From Candidatus Symbiobacter sp. (lineage in GTDB: Bacteria; Pseudomonadota; Alphaproteobacteria; Elsterales; Elsteraceae): DNA of 10,251 nt. The translations under genes were made by a program, and so were the position numbers. Positions 6,350-10,251 of the stretch are shown here, piece by piece (the stretch's first letter is position 1; each line of letters opens with the position of its first letter). The notes under the pieces were generated by a model. The model was given only the letters and a program-made list of their open reading frames with translations. It did no database searches and was not told where the DNA came from. The stretch covers positions 1 through 10,251 of the forward strand of contig JASGCR010000053.1 in NCBI GenBank assembly GCA_030054015.1. The letters are read 5' to 3'.

Positions 6350-8047
6350 TTAGGGTATTTTAAGCAGAATATCGATTAAGCCTTCGCGGCGAAAACTGGC
6401 GGATAATTGTTGTAAGGATAAATCATTATACGGGCAATCGTGGAAATTCCGTAGGGCATTTTCAACGTCTTTTACGGATTTTGAATAATATTCTTCTCCT
6501 TTGTTTTCAATCAATTTAAGGGCCGCATTAAAGCTAAGGTGAGTCAAATTCGATAGATCGATCCCCATTTCATTTAAAAGCCGCCGCCCCATTTGCATGG
6601 CGATGTAGCATGACGCATAACGAACAAAAACCGGGGCAACTTCGGCTTGGCGGCGATGCCGCTCGGCAATGCGATAAACAAGAACCGCAATTATGGTTTG
6701 GGCACCGTTCAATTTATTATTGAATATTTTGGTATAAAGACTGCCAAAATGATCGGCGGTATGGAATTTTGCCTTATTGGGGAGGCGCAACCAAACTGAC
6801 AATATTGATTCGGCGGCATTTCCCACAGTAATATCATCATGACTTATCGTTCTATGCGATGCCTTACGAACGTAATTATAGCCAAGTTCTTTAATACTGG
6901 TTTCTAATTTGATTTGCACATCGTCGTTTGACTTTAATTCTTTGATGGTCACCGGATTTTGACTGTTTGTCGCATGGGTAATGTTAAATACCACATCCTC
7001 ATTCTCTTTATTGTTATCTAACTCATAAATACGAACCAATACCGTTGCATAGGGCGGCAAAGATTTTTCATTTTTTTCCAACTCTTCGCTCACGCGCAAA
7101 ATTGTCATACAGGTTTGGCCGCCATTAACAATTTGCAAATCAGTCACGTCAACCGTACTGCCTTCAGACTGTGTACGATCCAAAATAAATTTTGAACAAA
7201 CCAGCGTGATACCATTGTTATATAAATAAAAATTACCTGGGTTTTCTGATAATAAAGTATTGCGCATCCCCTCATTGACGCGATTTCCGTAAAGGCCAAG
7301 ATAACGCCTTATATTTCGGTCTAACAATCTTTCGCCATATTGTTTCATCAAGACAGCAATCTCTGAAACCCTTAATCGACCAACAATGACGCGAAAAACA
7401 TTAACATCGTCTTGAAAGCTTTTGCCACTCATTTGCAATTTTATGATGACCGGTTTCTTGCTTTGTAATTTTTCCAACAAACTATCATGATTAAGATGTT
7501 TCCACTCAATTTGGTCACCTAAATCAAAACTATTAATTAAAGAATCCGCTGCATCGACCCATTTTTTTCCGTTATTGCAGGCAACAATAGTCACGCGCGG
7601 AATTATTCTTTCGCCAATTAATGCGCGGGCTTCTTCAATCCTTACTTTTAGGCGGTCATTAACGCCGACCAATTCTCGGTTTAGATCAAATAAAATACGG
7701 ACGGCATGGGTTAATTTGTCTATGGCATTCGCCGGGAAATTAGCATTCCCTTCCAGATCATTTTTATATTTTGCCTGAAAAATGGTGATATTAAATTCAC
7801 CATCTCTTTCATCAGAAATATAAATCGCATCTATACCAAAATCATCCCCTCCGTCGGTGATGCAATCAAATACTTCGTCATGGGTTTCAAAACCAAACCA
7901 GGTCTGAACACACAGAAAAAGAAAGGCCAATGATTTAATCTGATCCGAGTTATTGTAACGCGAGCCAAGTTCAATCAATGCCTGTTCCCGGATTTTATTC
8001 TGCAAACCGGTCACAAATTGATCAATGATCGAGACGTTAATATTCAT
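6350..8047 (-). CDS. AIPR-family protein, candidate phage-defence gene
   Basis: A 565-residue protein with the hallmarks of the AIPR (abortive infection phage resistance) family: FYLYNNGITLVC (273-284), LQIVNGGQTCMTI (304-316) and ATNSQNPV (359-366). Upstream, DGGDDFGIDAI (65-75) followed by ITIFQAKYK (87-95) looks like the D...QxK core of a PD-(D/E)XK nuclease fold (Asp73, Gln91, Lys93, possibly Glu26). No membrane helix or signal peptide is seen, so it should be cytoplasmic. Length is typical of the family, whose members are linked to phage resistance but whose mechanism is poorly defined. The start at 8047 has a clear GGGAG ribosome site 7 bases upstream. Sampled lines have about 37% G+C, against about 50% in glmS and about 60% in the oxidoreductase, suggesting acquisition by transfer. 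It lies 69 bases downstream of glmS in the same direction, without an evident terminator between, so read-through from glmS is possible. Nuclease activity is an inference. Confidence 0.85.
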   Translation of the reverse strand: MNINVSIIDQFVTGLQNKIREQALIELGSRYNNSDQIKSLAFLFLCVQTWFGFETHDEVFDCITDGGDDFGIDAIYISDERDGEFNITIFQAKYKNDLEGNANFPANAIDKLTHAVRILFDLNRELVGVNDRLKVRIEEARALIGERIIPRVTIVACNNGKKWVDAADSLINSFDLGDQIEWKHLNHDSLLEKLQSKKPVIIKLQMSGKSFQDDVNVFRVIVGRLRVSEIAVLMKQYGERLLDRNIRRYLGLYGNRVNEGMRNTLLSENPGNFYLYNNGITLVCSKFILDRTQSEGSTVDVTDLQIVNGGQTCMTILRVSEELEKNEKSLPPYATVLVRIYELDNNKENEDVVFNITHATNSQNPVTIKELKSNDDVQIKLETSIKELGYNYVRKASHRTISHDDITVGNAAESILSVWLRLPNKAKFHTADHFGSLYTKIFNNKLNGAQTIIAVLVYRIAERHRRQAEVAPVFVRYASCYIAMQMGRRLLNEMGIDLSNLTHLSFNAALKLIENKGEEYYSKSVKDVENALRNFHDCPYNDLSLQQLSASFRREGLIDILLKIP

Positions 8048-8116
8048 ATTTGGCTCCCATTATCCAAATAAAACTCTACCGCTATTTTTTTATACTGTCA
8101 CCAATAAATTTACCCC

Positions 8117-8170
8117 TTATTCCACCGTCACGCTTTTGGCGAGATTGCGAGGTTGATCGACATCGGTACC
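8117..8170 (-). other. glmS 3' end, attTn7-equivalent sequence
   Basis: The last 17 codons of glmS encode GTDVDQPRNLAKSVTVE, nearly identical to the C-terminus in Escherichia coli. In E. coli the TnsD protein of Tn7 binds this conserved coding stretch and directs insertion about 25 bases beyond the stop. The protein-level conservation suggests the site could be recognised here. I see no Tn7 end, no tns gene and no five-base target duplication in the window, so only the potential target is supported. Confidence 0.4.
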
Positions 8171-10006
8171 CTTGGCCAGGGCGACCTGGTAAGCAATCAT
8201 CTGTAACGGCAAAGTATAAATCATCGGGGTGGTGAGTTCATGGCTGGTGGGCAAAATAATGGTCGTGAACGGCGTGCCGCGCTCCTTAAAATTTTGCAAT
8301 CTTTGCTGGCCGGCGTGATCGGTTAAAATGATCGGGTGGCCGTGGCGGGCGATAATTTCCTCGATATTCGACATGGTTTTCTCGAACCACCGCCCTGGTG
8401 GGGCCAGGGCGACGATTTTCATCCCCTCGCTGATCAAGGCAATTGGGCCATGTTTTAATTCCCCGGCCGCGAAGCCCTCGGCATGGATATAGGAAATTTC
8501 TTTTAACTTTAACGCCCCTTCAAGGGCAATCGGGTAGCAACTCCCCCGTCCCATATATAATACATTTTCGGAGTCGGTCAAAAGCTCAATCGGGCCGGCC
8601 AATGCGGGGGCTATATTTTGCAAAATCAACCCCAATTGCGAGGGCAGATGAATAAGGGCACCGGTCAATTCCGCCTCTGACGCGGCAGAAAGCCGTCCCT
8701 TTGCCCGCCCCAAAGCCAAAGCCAAACACGCCAAAACCGATAATTGGGTCATAAAAGCCTTGGTCGAGGCCACGCCAATTTCCGGCCCCGCCATGGTGTG
8801 CAGCACGTAATCCGCCGCCCTGGCCATGGCCGAGGAGGGTACATTGACAATCGCGGCGGTGGCTCCGCCCGCTTGTTTAACATAATCCAACGCCGATAAC
8901 GTATCGATGGTTTCGCCAGATTGGGAAATAAACAGCGATAAACTCTGCGCGACCACCGGCGGGGCGCGGTAACGATATTCCGACGCAATATCAATCTCGA
9001 CCGCAATGCCCGCCATTTGCTCGATCCAATATTTGGCGACCATGCCGGCATAATAGGATGTGCCGCAAGCCACAATCGTCATGCGTTCGATTTTGCTAAA
9101 ATCAATTGGTTTTTTGCCCGCCAGTTTCCGGGCATCTGGGGCGGGCAAAAACACCCGTCGTTCGGTCAAGGAAATGAGGCTGGAAAAACTATCCCCGACC
9201 ACGGTAGGTTGTTCAAAGATTTCCTTTTCCATGAAGTGGCGGTGATTGCCTTTGCCTATCATGGCGGAATTTAGAGCGTTTTCTTCGATCTTGCGGGTAA
9301 CGGCCTGGCCATTTTTATCAAATATCGCCGCCTTGTCGGTGTGCAGCAGGGCAAAATCGCCCTCGTCCAAATAGGCGATTTTCTGGGTCATCGGGGCCAA
9401 GGCCAGCGCGTCCGAACCCAAAAACATTTCATGCTGACCATATCCCACCACCAGCGGGCTGCCGCGCCTGGCCCCGATCAATAAATCGGGAAAATCTTTG
9501 AGCAGAATCGCCAAGGCAAAGGCCCCGTGCAACCGCGCCATCATGGCCATCATCGCGGTTTTGGGGTCGTTATTTTGCCGCAATATCGCGGTCAGCAAAT
9601 GCACCACCGCCTCGGTATCGGTATCGGTGGTAAATACATGGCCTTGGGCGGTGAGTTCTTGCCGCAATTCACGGTAATTTTCGATAATGCCATTATGCAC
9701 CACGGCGCAGGCCTCGCTCAGATGCGGGTGGGCATTTTGTTCGGTCGCCGCCCCATGCGTCGCCCATCTGGTGTGACCAATGCCGATCGTCCCCGGCAGC
9801 GGCTCGGCAGAGAGTAATTTCGCCAAATTTTGCAATTTTCCCTGGGCGCGGCGGCGCAAAAATTCGGCGCGGCGGGGCAAAAATTGGTTGCTGCTAATGG
9901 TCGCTATCCCCGCCGAATCATAGCCGCGATATTCAAGCCTTTTGAGACCATCCAATAACCGCTCCGCCACGTCTTCGTTACTGATTATACCGACTATGCC
10001 ACACAT
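8117..10006 (-). CDS. glmS: glutamine--fructose-6-phosphate aminotransferase (isomerizing)
   Basis: GlmS converts fructose-6-phosphate and glutamine to glucosamine-6-phosphate and glutamate, the entry step to UDP-GlcNAc for peptidoglycan and lipid A; it is cytoplasmic. The 629 residues are complete. The N-terminal glutaminase domain starts MCGIVGI, with Cys2 the nucleophile after Met removal, and keeps RWATHG (80-85), NGIIEN (105-110) and TDTDTE (127-132). Two sugar-isomerase (SIS) domains carry CGTSYYAG (314-321), SQSGET (361-366), ASTKAF (413-418) and KEISYIHAEG (502-511), the block with the isomerase Glu and His. The protein is about 20 residues longer than E. coli GlmS (609), partly from a basic insert at about 42-70. 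A moderate AGGA precedes the start at 10006. No glmS ribozyme is seen upstream, as expected outside Gram-positive bacteria. The usual partner glmU may lie beyond the right edge. Confidence 0.97.
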   Translation of the reverse strand: MCGIVGIISNEDVAERLLDGLKRLEYRGYDSAGIATISSNQFLPRRAEFLRRRAQGKLQNLAKLLSAEPLPGTIGIGHTRWATHGAATEQNAHPHLSEACAVVHNGIIENYRELRQELTAQGHVFTTDTDTEAVVHLLTAILRQNNDPKTAMMAMMARLHGAFALAILLKDFPDLLIGARRGSPLVVGYGQHEMFLGSDALALAPMTQKIAYLDEGDFALLHTDKAAIFDKNGQAVTRKIEENALNSAMIGKGNHRHFMEKEIFEQPTVVGDSFSSLISLTERRVFLPAPDARKLAGKKPIDFSKIERMTIVACGTSYYAGMVAKYWIEQMAGIAVEIDIASEYRYRAPPVVAQSLSLFISQSGETIDTLSALDYVKQAGGATAAIVNVPSSAMARAADYVLHTMAGPEIGVASTKAFMTQLSVLACLALALGRAKGRLSAASEAELTGALIHLPSQLGLILQNIAPALAGPIELLTDSENVLYMGRGSCYPIALEGALKLKEISYIHAEGFAAGELKHGPIALISEGMKIVALAPPGRWFEKTMSNIEEIIARHGHPIILTDHAGQQRLQNFKERGTPFTTIILPTSHELTTPMIYTLPLQMIAYQVALAKGTDVDQPRNLAKSVTVE

Positions 10007-10063
10007 GGTTGGGTGATTCCTAAATTGAATTTTCTTAAGGATGGTTTGAATAAGTCGTACTGA

Positions 10064-10091
10064 CCCCCCCTTCCTGCTTAGGAAGGGGGGG
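10064..10091. repeat. palindrome A, 12-base stem with GCTT loop
   Basis: cccccccttcct (10064-10075) and aggaaggggggg (10080-10091) are perfect reverse complements around a four-base loop, gctt. The stem has seven C-G pairs at its base. An inverted copy begins at 10232, with the loop reading aagc. The unit lies upstream of glmS, outside any gene I can see, and has no T-run on either strand that would make it a standard terminator. Confidence 0.85.
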
Positions 10092-10093
10092 AA

Positions 10094-10127
10094 ACCGATC
10101 CTTGGCGGCTTGCCGCCTAGGATCGGT
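10094..10127. repeat. palindrome B, 16-position stem with TT loop
   Basis: accgatcct (94-102 of this 10,000-base block) pairs with aggatcggt (119-127), and ggcggc (104-109) pairs with gccgcc (112-117), with one T-T mismatch and a two-base loop. It starts three bases after palindrome A. Near-perfect pairing of 34 consecutive bases is far beyond chance. Confidence 0.85.
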
Positions 10128-10128
10128 C

Positions 10129-10186
10129 GGGGGGGTTGGTGATGGTGAAAATCTAATCAGAATCAATATCTTGCACCAACCCCCCC
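10129..10186. repeat. inverted repeat C, 13-base arms with 32-base loop
   Basis: gggggggttggtg (10129-10141) and caccaaccccccc (10174-10186) are exact reverse complements. They enclose an A+T-rich loop of 32 bases with no strong internal pairing that I can see. The left arm begins two bases after palindrome B, and the right arm ends two bases before palindrome D. Confidence 0.85.
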
Positions 10187-10187
10187 A

Positions 10188-10229
10188 AGAAAAGCTTGAA
10201 TTTTTTTAGCAAAAAATTCAAGCTTTTCT
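10188..10229. repeat. palindrome D, perfect 19-base stem
   Basis: agaaaagcttgaatttttt (10188-10206) and aaaaaattcaagcttttct (10211-10229) are exact reverse complements around the loop tagc. Unlike palindromes A to C it is A+T-rich. Downstream of the stem there is a C-run on the plus strand and a G-run on the minus strand, not a T-run, so a simple intrinsic terminator is unlikely. Confidence 0.85.
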
Positions 10230-10231
10230 AT

Positions 10232-10251
10232 CCCCCCCTTCCTAAGCAGGA
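10232..10251. repeat. partial inverted copy of palindrome A, cut by the window end
   Basis: cccccccttcctaagcagga is identical to the reverse complement of 10072-10091 within palindrome A. The remaining G-run would fall just past the window. A and this copy therefore bracket palindromes B, C and D as inverted termini, making 10064 to about 10259 one compound structure. Confidence 0.75.

Noticed and set aside
4063..8047. Pycsar or CBASS operon made of the CNBD protein, MATE and AIPR genes
   Set aside because: There is no nucleotide cyclase or CD-NTase, the genes lie on different strands, and the CNBD protein resembles a widespread chromosomal family.
8048..8116. Tn7 end just beyond the glmS stop
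   Set aside because: No TGT...ACA terminus with repeated transposase sites and no five-base duplication could be made out; the slight resemblance in an A-rich stretch is not meaningful.
10007..10063. glmS ribozyme or riboswitch upstream of glmS
   Set aside because: The stretch is short and A+T-rich without the ribozyme core, and the ribozyme is known from Gram-positive bacteria.
10064..10251. CRISPR array
   Set aside because: The repeats are adjacent palindromes of different sequence, without regular spacers between identical direct repeats.

Overview
The window looks like a chromosomal segment of an alphaproteobacterium of moderate G+C content. This rests on recalled resemblance, not on a search: the GlmS sequence, a molybdenum hydroxylase fused to three c-type haem domains, and a three-helix membrane protein with a cyclic-nucleotide-binding domain are all alphaproteobacterial in style. 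I cannot name a genus.

Layout from left to right. Bases 1-131 are non-coding and hold a large palindrome, a 14-base direct repeat and a four-codon leader ORF with the best Shine-Dalgarno sequence in the region. Bases 132-3959 (+) encode a 1275-residue NicB-type oxidoreductase: an N-terminal molybdopterin (xanthine dehydrogenase family) part, one membrane helix, and a C-terminal triple cytochrome c part. A C-rich hairpin lies in the gap to the next gene. Bases 4063-4716 (-) encode a membrane-anchored cyclic-nucleotide-binding protein. It is divergent, across 167 bases, from a MATE-family exporter (4884-6347, +). The exporter meets an AIPR-family protein (6350-8047, -) tail to tail with a 2-base gap. 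Upstream of the AIPR gene, in the same orientation, is glmS (8117-10006, -), which makes glucosamine-6-phosphate for the cell wall. The right edge (10064-10251) is an unusual block of four adjacent hairpins, bounded by two inverted copies of one small palindrome.

The genes do not form one obvious pathway. glmS is housekeeping. The oxidoreductase would hydroxylate a heteroaromatic or aldehyde-type substrate and pass electrons to the respiratory chain, but its usual [2Fe-2S] partner is not in the window. The AIPR gene is visibly more A+T-rich than its neighbours and starts 69 bases after the glmS stop, the region where Tn7-type elements insert. It is the best candidate for an acquired defence gene. 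It appears as a single gene without an obvious partner. The other feature that known annotation does not explain is the compound palindrome at 10064-10251, with a possible degenerate relative at 3997-4062.
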